Shown piece by piece: positions 24,901 to 35,796 of a stretch of DNA of 64,000 bases. Position 1 is the first letter of the stretch; each line of letters starts with the position of its first letter. Below the pieces are notes generated by a model that saw only the letters and a list, made by a program, of their open reading frames with translations, was not told where the DNA came from and did no database searches. The DNA lies in NCBI RefSeq assembly GCF_021155765.1, contig NC_060106.1:12240031-12304030 (forward strand). The letters are read 5' to 3'. The DNA comes from Diprion similis. Its lineage: Eukaryota > Arthropoda > Insecta > Hymenoptera > Diprionidae. A program made the translations under genes and the position numbers.

Positions 24901-25842
24901 CCAAATGCAAATCCCTTTGCAAATGCTACTAGACAACGAACATCATGTTCCCAGATTCCGTCATCTCCACCCTCTAAGCTGGTCACTGATCCAGAGACTT
25001 GCATTACATATTCTTCCCGAATCTTTAAATTCATGGTCAATGTTTCAGCCATCTTGTAAATATTTTTCAAGTCACCATTTTCGAGGTAAAGTATTCTACC
25101 ATCTCGAGTTCCAGCAAGAAGTCTGTCTGTATTGAGCCATGCCATTGAACAAATTAACAAATTGTCAGCCTTTGCAAAACCATAAGGACGCCAGACACTC
25201 TCAGATACAGTCAAAAATTTGAAGCAATATGGGCCACCCACTGCTACAACCCCAAGTTCGCCTGGATTGCAACAAATTACTTTAACAATAGCTGCTGAAT
25301 TCTGAGGGTTTCCAACTTTCACACTGGTTTCTACCTTTCCTTTATCCCAATTGTAAAAGAGCATTGTTTGATCAGTTTCACCAGTAACAGCTGCCAAATA
25401 TTTACTGTCAAAAGTAAATGAGATGCAAGTGAACTTCGTAACTCCTGGAGCATCGTAAGGGATACCCAAAGATTTTCTTCTTTTTAACGACGCAATGTCG
25501 TAAACAGAAATGCTTGGCTTTTCTCCAGTTTCGCATACCGCGACGAATTTTCTTGACAAGAAAAATATGTTAGTCTCATATTATTGTTCTAAAGACACAT
25601 TGCATCATTTGAAATTTCAATAAGTGCTAAAATACTCACTTATTTGGAGTAAGCGCTATAATATTAATAAGACGCTTGTCTGGTAATCTTATTAGTCTTT
25701 GCTTCTTTTGATTAAAATTGTGGACAGCAAGTGCACTACCTACGGGGTACAAAACTTCGGCATCCGATATGTACTGTGCATTGCCATATATCTCTGTTCT
25801 AAGACCGTAAAAAACTTTAGATTGCAGCAGCGGTATTGCCAT
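21937..25842 (-). CDS. CFAP57: Cilia- and flagella-associated protein 57 (CFAP57/WDR65), 4 exons
   Basis: WD-repeat and coiled-coil protein of motile cilia and sperm flagella, linked in known systems to inner-arm dynein anchoring on the axoneme. Exons (read on the - strand): 25842-25640, 25551-24042, 23946-23773, 23706-21937; all phases agree, giving 1218 aa against about 1250 in human. Residues 1-630 form WD40 propellers. The pieces VFYGLRTEIYGNAQYISD, FTCISFTFDSKYLAAVTG and LKGHTGRIEGMTWSQSDLKL are typical. Residues about 640-1200 are a long, charged coiled coil. The start is the ATG at 25842, the first in frame. A well-formed RFX X-box lies about 90 bases upstream, which fits a ciliary gene. 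It converges with TECR. Confidence 0.92.
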
Positions 25843-25932
25843 GTTGATACCTAACTAGTTTTCATTTTTCGATCTACTGTATGACATGTCAAGGAACATT
25901 TTAATGAACCAGAAGACAATATTGTTGACTAG

Positions 25933-25946
25933 GTTTCCTTAGCAAC
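25933..25946 (-). promoter_or_regulatory. RFX X-box upstream of CFAP57
   Basis: GTTTCCTTAGCAAC fits the imperfect palindrome GTTNCC-(1-3)-RGNAAC recognised by RFX factors, which drive ciliary genes across animals. It lies 91 bases upstream of the CFAP57 ATG, the usual distance for X-boxes. The match is seen in sequence; its use is inferred. Confidence 0.6.
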
Positions 25947-26149
25947 CGTAGCCTACCAGCTACCTCTAAGAAATCACAAGTCTACTGAATGCAGTCGTTA
26001 CCGCTGATATACAATATACCTATAAATATACGTCATGTATAACAATAATAATAATAATCACGACCAGCCCCGATATACCGTTTCGAGTATGTCCCCACAA
26101 GCATATAGCTTGTGTGGGATCAGAGAGGGATGGATTAGTGACAATCATT

Positions 26150-26257
26150 ATGGATCTGCAATGGTCTCAAGATGAAGTTGAAAAACACCTGCCGAAAAAT
26201 TTAACAAACATTTTTCAGAGGGGCTTATTTGCGTGCTTCGTAGACGCAAGTATGTAA
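26150..26257 (+). other. Short open frame or first exon divergent from CFAP57
   Basis: An ATG at 26150 opens a 35-codon frame beginning MDLQWSQDEVEKHLPKNL. A strong splice donor GTAAGT lies at 26254, just before the in-frame stop, so this could be a first coding exon ending at 26253 in phase 2. No matching downstream exon was found. It lies about 200 bases on the far side of the X-box from CFAP57, so a divergent ciliary transcript is conceivable. The family is not recognised. Confidence 0.2.
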
Positions 26258-27599
26258 GTATTATGTAACAGTATAGATCCGAGTAATTGGTAACATGTTA
26301 ATTGTACGCGTAACTGAGAAAAAAATGTATCAATCCCTAAAAAACTGTTGTTTTATAATTTGAAGTAGATTATCTCGATTCCTACAGAAAATACAGATAG
26401 ATAATCTTCTAACAATAAATTACAAAGTAATACTTCTAACAACCATCGGCACTTCCAATTAAACATGGAACAACTAGAATTTTTCATCAATCGTTCAATA
26501 AATCATTTGTAGAAGAATATTGAAACAAATAGATTCGTGTGTGAAAAGTTTGCTTCTTCTTAGTGCAGTGAATGAAAATTGACGAGCAGATTAGACAAAA
26601 AATTATCTTAGATAGAAAAAAAGTATGATTAGTTAAGATTATTTAAATCAGACACAAGTACGATTAGCACAATGACAAAAGTGCGAACAGTGACAAAAAC
26701 TATGTCGAGCCCAACATGACATTCGAAGCAAAAATCCGATTGTTTCTACCGATGAAAGAAAAATTGTTTATTTTTCGAATCAACATCAATTCTCTACCAA
26801 GAATTATTAAAGTTAATATTTTGTTCAACTAAGCACCCTATAATTCTCAGTGTATTCGTAAAATATATTAATTCGTTGCCCTCAAACAGACAATATATCA
26901 GTACAACGCAAAGTTTCGTGCATCTCAGATATATTTCATAAATCTTACTACAAGATTCTTCACTATCACTTCAATCTTTATCCCCACATTTTGAGCACCG
27001 GCTTGCAACTCCGCGCTTTCCGTCGCACTCAGAACCGAAAGGTATCAAGTCGACGCGCGTAAGTCGCGGTTAAACTTGAAAACTTTGTTACTTGTAACAA
27101 CTTGACTGAAGAGCTGAACCGTCACACACCAAGAAGCGCTTTACTTTTTTATACACTACTGCGCAATCTACGCGCAACAAGGCGTAACCGCTTAATCAGC
27201 TCAAAATCCTTAAATATCCAGGACATGTTGCAAAATACTATAGGAACCGAATCCGTATCTACGTCTTTTTGAATCCGACCAATCGCGATGCGGATTGTTG
27301 TTTACAGATGCGAATCAAGGGAGAGAGGTTGGACGACATGCGTTAATGTGTGGCGTAGCGGTCGGTGGTCCTCTTCAACGCGAAATCTTCGAACTTAGCA
27401 TCTATTCCCATCTAGCGTACCACGGAACACAATAGATGATGTAGAAATGCGTCTTGTCCGTTTAAACGATCACAGAGATCAATTGAGTAAAATAAAACAA
27501 CGATTCATAATGACTGAATAATTGAAATGAATAACGAGTGAAAAATGGTTTCAGAGTGGTCAAAACTGGGGAATTGAGCCCTGTTAAAATTCCAAAGCT

Positions 27600-29527
27600 T
27601 ACTAATGACCCGGAGAGTCCTTTACGTGGTGTAGAAGGAAAATCACTGTGATCGTTTGAGGATGTAAATTACAAAAATTAGTAGCATTCGGTACATCGCG
27701 ACCTTTCTACCGTCGCCTGAATCCCAACGGAACCACCGAACGAAAATGTTGAAAAGAAAGATTTTCCATTCTTTCGAAAACACGTCAGACCTCCTCATTT
27801 GCGCCATGGTCACTGCCACTTACTTTCGCGTTGATTATGTGTAAGGAGCAAAATGTTCTTGTACCATAGTCAGTCAACTGCCATACTAAGTTATAGAGAA
27901 GGGGATCAGAAAAACCCTCGTTATTCCATCTCACGATACAGTATCTAAATAGTATCCCGCCAATCCCACTATTGTATACATTATTTTCGTGATTGCTGGC
28001 TGACTATCGGTACTTGAACTTTTTGTAAGATGGATTAGAAACATCCCGTATGTTAATTAGCATTTTTCTGAACGCGCTAAACTTGCAGTTGGTCGATACT
28101 TGCTGGCTGTTAAATAATTGAAAATAATTGAAGATATGAAATGGAATTTGATTGTGTTCCGTCATGCCAGCTTTTGAAATTTCATCGATTAAACACTCAT
28201 GTCAACATGATTAAACAATTGCTGGAATACGTTCAAACCTCAGGTGAATAGATCGCTCAATCGACCTTATTGGTAAATTCAAAGATAGATCGTTAAATCA
28301 GTAATAGCTTAACACAATTCATTCTCGGGTTACCGAGTAAGCGATGGGTATCTGTCGCAATGCTCATTCCACTTCACTAACGTTGAAAAATTTTCAGTTT
28401 AGGCAAGCTATAGTAAAATAGATTTCAAAAAACGATGAAAAAAAAAAAATGCTGGAGTGAAAGTCAAGCACCGTTGTGATTCCGAATGGACCTATACATG
28501 TAGCTAAAAATCGCAGATTTGTGTAATAATTGTCACGGCCATGCCACGTGACAGAGAGGACCTAGGGAAATACCAGCAACCAAACACATGCAAACTCACC
28601 GACGTTGCCGAGTAATGGAGAAGTTATTCGGATGTCTCTGCGTAACTCTGGAAAAAACAAAAAGGAAAACTCGAATTAATTCAGCAAATTGGTTCTTCGG
28701 TTCTCTAATTAATTTTTAACTGTTGCTAAATGCGGTCAAAAATACTGCATTGTAGACTGTCTCTGTAACCGCATAAAAGATGACAATATTTCATTATCTG
28801 TATTATTGAAAATATGCAATATTTTTTATGCACACTCAAAATTTGTTATTGTTATTAAAAAACAAACAGATATGAGGAATCCCTGTGAAAAATTCGGTTG
28901 GACGGAAATTGATACTCACAGAAAATGTGCGAAAAACCCTAAAGATTTTTACCAGGGATAAATAACATCAACGATTTACATTGATTCTACATTGCGATAT
29001 AATTAGTAACGCCGTTTAATGCATTGCATCTATAAGACACGCAGGAGCAAGAAACTTCCATGCGGCCGACCTTCAAATAAGTTTCTTATTCTACACAAAG
29101 AAAACGACACAAAAATTAACCACGCAATAATAAATGTGCGACACTTGCATTTTACAAACGTTTTCGCGCAAGAAACGTAATCCGTGATCTGAAATATGAG
29201 CCACAAGCTGATCAAACGAAGCTCAGATTCAACAAGATCCGTTTTATCAGAACGCAAGAAAGAATATCGCGAGGAAGGCTATCGGGCCATTTTCTTTGCA
29301 CAAAACGCTTGTGGGTAGTCAAAAGTCTGCATTAAATTATGCATTAATTGTATAAACTATATATTATCTGCATATAATTAATTTAAAAAAAAATAACAAT
29401 CTCAATCTGTCAATAAGTTATCAAGAAAATTTAAGAAAGTTATAATTTAAACATCTGCGCCTTAATAATATTCTATTCTACGTTTACTCACTTTTTGCAG
29501 TGTTGCTGGCTGTCTGATCCCACTCAT
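27600..29527 (-). other. Possible spliced minus-strand transcript
   Basis: On the - strand an ATG at 29527 begins a 12-codon stretch (MSGIRQPATLQK) that runs into a good donor, GTGAGT, at 29491. A 48-base segment at 28647-28600 is framed by a strong acceptor (TTTTTGTTTTTTCCAG) and a donor GTGAGT. A third acceptor, ending GGGATTCAG, precedes 27716. The standard acceptor of the middle piece gives a stop after seven codons; using the AG two bases further in keeps the frame open. This may be a noncoding RNA or the 5' part of an unseen gene. Confidence 0.2.
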
Positions 29528-31304
29528 AAACTCACTAACAATGCAAACACACATTTACTGAGAAGTAGAAACAACAAGAAAAAAAAAATGACACCCGACG
29601 CAGAAAGACGTTAAAACCTGAAGTTGCACCAAACAATCAAAACTGACACACAAAATTCACCTTCGATTTTTGCACCCTGTTTTTATCTCAGTAGCGTTCG
29701 TGTATTATTCAAAGATGAGATTGTTGAGAATACACTAAACAAATAACGTTACACAGCGTTAACAACACGATCTAAATTCTGAACTTGGCGTACATAATTT
29801 CACTCCGACGGTTCCGAAACAACTGACGACGCGCTGCGTTCGGAAGTAAGTTTCCGAAGCGCCATACAAGCTGCGACCTGCCGCGCAACGCGGTCAGATG
29901 TGTAGAGAATTTCCGTAGCACGCGGCGTTAGATGTAAACTTTAATTCTGTGAAAACATTCGGCCAAGTAGAATATTATTAAGAATAAATGAAGTATAATA
30001 AAAAAAAAATCACAAACCTTGTCTTTTCTGCACGTATGGAATTGCGATTGGAACTTATGAGATAATCTTATTGTAATCTTATGAAGGACATGGATCCTTA
30101 TTGTGAAATCCCGTTTCAAGATGACCATTCATCAGGCTGATATAAAGAGAATTGGCACACAATTTTTTTTTTTTTAATTCTATTCAATTCGTTTTGAATC
30201 GAGTTAATTCCGTTTTTAAACAACTCAAGTCGTTTCAATTTGTTTTGGTTAAATGGAAGGGCACACTCGTCGACTACCGACCTGCGTTTACCGACCATGC
30301 ACGAATGCTCGAAAATTAGTTCTAATAACTTGTTTTATACATTTTTGTCTTGCAACGAAATCGAATTTCAGCGGCGTGGTGGCGACTGGTTTCCCTAGTG
30401 TCCGAGGTTTTCATTCACGTTAACGCCACTGTGCGTCACTACCCGTAGATAGGTATATAGGTATAGATATAAGTATAAGCTTTAACTCTATACTGCTCTA
30501 TACCTAATCCAACTACACGTAGCAAGTGTGACGTTCGACAGGCCATTTTTTACAGAACTCCTGGTGAATATCGGAGCTTAAACGTTTTACGAACCAAACA
30601 CCTAGGTATATAAAATAATCTACGCAGAGATCGTGCCACACCTTGAAGTTCAAAATTCTCCGACGTATATTCCAAAGTTTCTCTTGCTAAATACCGGACA
30701 AGTAAGAAGAGTTATTTGAAATATTCATGAACTTCGATACATAAAAAATCTATACACTTTAATGCATAGATTCACCTATTAGAATAATTGTAATTATCGT
30801 ACAACTTCATCAATCGGGTGACTACATTTTATCCTGACTTCGGTATATTTGGAACACCGGTAAAAAAAATTGAATAAACATGTGGCTCATAATTTGATAG
30901 AAATCTGTGAGTTTATATCTCTATGATCAGTTTCCGTGCATTTCATTGATGTAGTGTTTTGTTTTAGAAAAATTTCGCTGTTCAACCATATCAGTTTCAA
31001 AATATTCTCCGCCATTTCCCGAATCAATATAACCTGAATATACAATAATCATCCATGTATTTCATGTTGCAACAAAAGTTCAAAAAGATATTTTTCCCAT
31101 TTTCTAATAAGTCGCCAACTAAAATGGGGGATTATGTTGCAGACTTTGATAGTCCAGACTACGCGTATGACGATGTAGATAATTTAGGTGCTTGCAAATT
31201 TTTATCTGCAAATCATTGTCCAGTTCAATAATTTCACTAATAATATTTGCTGATAAAAATCTAGAAAATATAATTGACGCATAGCATTTGTTTAGCTGAA
31301 TACA

Positions 31305-31719
31305 ATGGGTTTAGGTTCCAGCAAATCAAGAATTATGCCTGCAACCCGAGAACTTGTCAACGAACTCATCGCTTCTGACAGCGTCGTAATATTCTCAAAG
31401 ACCTACTGCCCTTATTGTAAAATGGCTAAAGAGGTACGCATCATTAGCTAGAATATTTTATAATTATTAGACAATTTTCCACAGTTATTATTTTATGTAT
31501 TTCATGTTGCAGGTATTCGATAAGCTGAAACATAAATATACAGCGATTGAACTTGACTCACGGAATGATGGCGATGAAATTCAATCTATTCTTAGTGAAT
31601 TGACAGGTGCTAGAACTGTGCCCAGAGTTTTTGTTAATGGTGAATGTTTGGGGGGAGGCACTGACGTTAAGAAAATGTCTGAAAGTGGGGAGCTTTCGCT
31701 GAAACTAACTCACGAATAA
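31305..31719 (+). CDS. Dithiol glutaredoxin (GLRX/GLRX2 type), 2 exons
   Basis: Glutathione-dependent thiol-disulfide oxidoreductase. Exons 31305-31433 and 31513-31719 join in phase 0 to give 111 aa. The active site CPYC lies in VVIFSKTYCPYCKMAKE (about residues 27-43). The cis-proline motif TVPRVF and the glutathione-binding GG near the C-terminus are present. The N-terminus starts MGLGSSKS, which resembles an N-myristoylation signal rather than a mitochondrial leader, so a cytosolic or membrane-attached enzyme is inferred. The active site is the classical dithiol CPYC rather than the monothiol CGFS. An ATTAAA at 31812-31817 could be its poly(A) signal. I leave the symbol empty because the choice between Grx1 and Grx2 orthologues needs a tree. 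Confidence 0.92.
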
Positions 31720-32305
31720 TAATGATACCCTATAATTTTTACATGTACAGAAAATTGATGAATTATTATATTGATTGCTGGAATATATCAATTTAATCAT
31801 TGTGAACAATAATTAAAGAAGCTTTCTATTTGAATGTGGTTTATTCATTTGTAAATGTTGAGAACTTGTAAATTATAAATAACTACTACGATTATTTAGC
31901 CTTTGATTAGTTCAACTGGTTATTCTTCCCCTACCCAAAACATTGACATTTTCAGTACAGTGTAAAACATTATGTCACAATTTCACGTAATTTGCGATAC
32001 AATGACGATTAGATTTTAAATTGATTGATAGATTAGTTTCATATTTATGTTACATCACGATACAGTGGAGTAAATAATACTCCATTAATATTCCTAGGAA
32101 GTACAATAACACAACCTCCCTAATATTAATTCCTGAATATTCTGTAAGACAGGAAACTGTTCACGTTGCACGTATGGAGACAAAAAAAATACTATTCGTC
32201 ATTTCTATGTCTGTTGACTAAAAATATCCGATCGGATCCTTCCAACTGAAAAAAGCATACACGACCAGTTCTATTGTAGTTCATATTCGCACGCGAACGT
32301 CAGAG
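31720..32305. other. Intergenic region between glutaredoxin and phospholipase genes
   Basis: It holds the glutaredoxin 3' UTR and the short promoter of the phospholipase gene. No other feature was recognised. Confidence 0.4.
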
Positions 32306-33122
32306 ATGCGTTTCACAAAATACAGAAAAATCTTCGTATACGTTCTGACTTTCTTAACTTATGCATGGTCGGGTTATGGAGCCGATATATTGGGAAATCT
32401 TCGTGACGCTGTTTTGGCAGCGGAAACTATATTCGGTGATTTTTTTCAAAATGCTGTCACCGTTGCAAAAAAATTCAAGGACGTTCACGAAGTAATTAAC
32501 GCTGCTGCCGACGATTCATGCGTGTATACATGTCCTGGAGGTATACGCATTACAAATACTATGAATTATAACCTGTAAATTACAGTGCCGCATGCATCGC
32601 ATTCACTAGTCATTTCATCTGTCAAATATTATGTTGTAGGAACGATACCAAAACCAAACTGGAATCACAAGCCACAAAGCAACGGATGTGGTTCGTTGGG
32701 ATTGGAGGTAAACAACGACCATTTCTTAACAGTTAGGCAATATTTCCATCCATTCATTCATTCATTAAAACCGAAGTAATGCTTGTTATTTTCATTTTTA
32801 GCAAGCTCAAGAATTTTTTTCCTTTCCTGAAGTTACAAGTTGCTGCAATGCACATGACATCTGTTACGACACCTGTAATACTGATAAGGAAAAATGTGAT
32901 TTCGAGTTTAAGCGCTGTCTTTATAAGTACTGCGATAGCTTTGAATCGAGCAGCACAAACATGATCAAAGCTTGCAGAACAGCAGCCAAAGTACTCTTCT
33001 CCGGCACTACTACACTGGGTTGTAAAAGCTTCCTGGATGCTCAGAGCAATGCGTGTTATTGCAAAGATCGACAAAGCACTAAATATAAAGAAACAAAAAG
33101 AGGTGCACAGGCTGGCGGGTGA
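32306..33122 (+). CDS. PLA2G12: Group XII secretory phospholipase A2, 3 exons
   Basis: Secreted member of the group XII phospholipase A2 family. Family members hydrolyse, or at least bind, phospholipids with calcium. Exons 32306-32540, 32640-32707 and 32802-33122 join in consistent phase to give 207 aa. Residues 1-26 form a signal peptide. A CVYTCPGG motif is followed by the group XII calcium-loop region SNGCGSLGLE. The catalytic helix has CCNAHDICYDTC with the His-Asp pair intact. The cysteine pattern (KCDFEFKRCLYKYC, GCKSFLDAQSNACYC) matches group XIIA. The match to group XIIA is better than to venom-type group III enzymes. An AATAAA follows at 33473-33478. Nothing indicates loss of catalysis. 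Confidence 0.9.
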
Positions 33123-33952
33123 ATGGCTTTCAACTTAAATCAAATTATAGATTTACCAGTCAGTTTCATATGAGACACCAGGGGTTTGCATGAAGATCTA
33201 ATATGATTATGTTTTCCAAAAAAGAAAAAACATTGGTTAATTCTCAAAATAGGTAAAACCATAGTTCAAATAACAAAACTTCGTCAGAATATACAAATGA
33301 TCTTGTTTCTGTGAACAGAATTTGTGAGCAATCATTGGATCACAGTATTCATTGTGTGATTTCGCAATGGGCGTGAGGCTGTACATATATGTATTAAATA
33401 TAAAATTACCAATAAGCATTAGTATCAATATTTATAAAAACAAATAGCTTTTAGATGTGTGCTAATGAATGAAATAAAACATTTCGATTCTACACCCCAC
33501 GAAATTTTGTAAATTAGTTTATCAGCAAACAATGATAATAAATAATGTGTATGTGCTAGATCGAAATACAAATATCTTGATTGTTAATCGTATTTTGTAA
33601 TCTCCTCTCCAATTATCTCTGTCTACAAGATACGCTGCTTTATGATAACTTTGCATGATACATGCAAAGGTGTATACACAAGATAATGGTTTACGACAAC
33701 TTTGCATAATACATTCAAAGTTGTAGACACGCGTCATATAAAAAGAATGCAATATACATGTGACTTGCTACATAGAAACCAAAAGCAAATGTTTTGCCTG
33801 TTGTCAAAATAGAAAGTAGAAAATCGTTTTTGTGAAAATGTCATAATCATATTACGTTGTCCTTTGAATTTCTGTAAACAGGCAGACCAAAATTACCTAG
33901 TAAAGTCTACCTTGTCGTAGCGGTTCTAACAGTCAGGAACGATAGGAAGAAA
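33123..33952. other. Intergenic region with a 51-bp duplication
   Basis: It contains the 3' UTR of the phospholipase gene and the tandem duplication at about 33619-33740. No other coding signal was seen. Confidence 0.4.
33619..33740. repeat. Minisatellite: 51-bp unit, about 2.4 copies
   Basis: The unit running TTATGATAACTTTGCATGAT and onward (from about 33640) recurs at 33691 as TTACGACAACTTTGCATAAT, with about 85% identity and a period of 51. A partial third copy starts near 33720. Confidence 0.6.
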
Positions 33953-34358
33953 ATGGGTGGTCAGGCATCGACACCTTGTAATAAAGTTGACAGAAGAGGC
34001 CACCATGGGTAAGATCGACGATTGCTAAGTCAAAAAAACGTTCATTACAGTATATGTTTTTAGCACAGATGAGAATACATCGAAGAATCGTGGACATAGG
34101 TGTGCAACAAAGACTAAAAGAAAAAACATTTCTAGTATTTCAAAACTCTCACGATCGACCAATCCCTTCATTCTTTTCTTCCTTCGGATGCAGAGAAAAA
34201 GACCAAAGAAACCAGTGGTCGAAGTTGCCAGAAAAGCTGGAAAATTATGGTGCCAAATGTCAATTAATCAAAGAAAAAAATATATTGCGTTGGCACAAGC
34301 TGAAAAAAAGCGAAAAGAAGCCAGAAAAAATAAGAAACGTTGCACCAAGTACAAATAA
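33953..34358 (+). CDS. Protamine-like MST-HMG-box protein, 2 exons
   Basis: Probable sperm chromatin protein. Exon 1, 33953-34008, starts with the first ATG after an in-frame stop and ends at GTAAGA. Exon 2, 34064-34358, starts after TGTTTTTAG. The junction is phase 2 and gives 116 aa. The C-terminal 70 residues have the pattern of the MST-HMG box of insect protamine-like proteins: TNPFILFFLRMQRKRPKK, then VVEVARKAGKLWCQMS, then a lysine-rich helix ending AQAEKKRKEARKNKKRC. About 30% of residues are Lys or Arg, and four are Cys. In known relatives (Drosophila Mst35B, Mst77F) this domain belongs to proteins that compact DNA in spermatids. A different frame across exon 2 is also open but has no such pattern. 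An AATAAA lies at 34747-34752. The family is likely; the function is inferred. Confidence 0.7.
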
Positions 34359-35796
34359 CATTTAAAAAATTCACATCCTAAAAGTATAATGAGCTCGAAT
34401 ACCACTCGGTTATAATCACGCAATACATACGTCTTAGCATCTCATAAGTCTGTTCTCTGTCGATCTCTTTCCACGTTTTTTATTTAAAAATACTCAACAA
34501 TTGTCAATATAATTTTCTGATACTATGTAAAAATTGTACAGTTTAATTTTGTGAAATTATGGTGAGTACAATTACTTAATATCTCTGATTCATTCAAAGC
34601 ATAAAATGAAATTACTGTAAACGAAAACTTGTTCCGCAAGGATTACACGATGGCAAGGTTAAAGCCCGATTATCTAATTTCATCTTTATACAACGTCATT
34701 GTCGATTTTTATTTTATTAGATCAGTAGGTGAATTTAAAATTAATCAATAAAATACTCTATATAAACTATTTACGATTTTAGTTTTATTTGTTAGTATGT
34801 TTTATATCTATGTACAATAAATATTGATGTATCTTTACACTATATTTTAAAGACCTTCCTTATTATTTATAATTACACTAACACTAGCGATTTACTTTCG
34901 CTGTCAGATGTCTGGAAAAATTAACTTGAATGCGTATTATAAATATAATTTCACGAGCTGTCCTGCAAAGTATCAATGGGAATCATAAAAAGTTAAAATA
35001 CATGGACGAGCACCACACATTTAAAGTTTAAAATATGAAATATACTTTTCACAATAAAAAAAAAAAATAGTTTCCGCAGCAGCTTGCGATGATTTGCAGA
35101 ATAGCCCTAACTATACAGTCACAATCCTTTCGGACCAAGTGTGCCCTCGCAATACTAAGTAATATTATTACATATAATAGCGGTTGTGAGTGAACGTGTG
35201 ATAAGGATAAAATATAATTATGTGTGTAATGGTGTGTAATATTAATATTAATAAGTAGTTTATGATACATAAAGTACAGCGTGCCCCAAAACGTAAACAA
35301 CAATGCTTAACAATCGATAATATCAAACAGAATATTATTCATAAGTATTTTATATAAATATTATGATACACAAACGTAACACCTTGAGAAAAATGCCCTA
35401 CTAAAAATACGTATTTACTTTGTCGTGGGGTCTCTCTCGGCTATTTTTATGATATTCAAAGTTCATTGACAGAAATATCAGACACTTTGAGACATGTAAA
35501 GTGATTTGCAATATTGAAACTGCTTCACAAGCTTTCAAACTTCATTCGGCTTACTAGCACTACTCTGGGTTCGAATGATTAAGTAGCTTTATGACACTCG
35601 ATGTAACAAAGTGGTCGATAGTGACCAATTGTCATCTATTTGAAACGATTGAATGGTTCGAAGTAAGAAGATATGAGTTTATTAAGGTACAGAATTTGCT
35701 CTGTCATGAACTTGGAATATTACAACTCATCTCATAATGTTTCGCAGGAACAGGTCTTTGTTGACAAAAAAAAATGTCAGAAGTTTATAACTAAGG
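34359..35796. other. Convergent interval with 3' ends of the MST-HMG gene and KAT6
   Basis: Several AATAAA-type signals occur on both strands (34747 on +; 35683-35678 on -). The KAT6 3' UTR probably covers the right half. No other gene was recognised. Confidence 0.4.

Larger units (their letters stand above)
25843..31304. other. 5.5-kb interval between CFAP57 and glutaredoxin
   Basis: No gene could be supported with confidence. Weak candidates are listed separately: a 35-codon open frame at 26150-26257 (+), a possible three-exon - strand transcript at 29527-27716, and a 35-codon frame at 31124-31231 (+). Stretches near 27000-27300 and 29770-29930 are GC-richer and promoter-like. The rest is AT-rich. 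Confidence 0.4.

Noticed and set aside
34054-34365. A 103-codon single-exon frame over the MST-HMG gene
   Set aside because: It has no domain pattern. The neighbouring frame, reached by splicing from 34008, has the MST-HMG signature and a proper start.
35560-35585. A GGGTTCGAAT sequence resembling a tRNA T-arm
   Set aside because: No matching A box, anticodon stem or acceptor stem is present around it.
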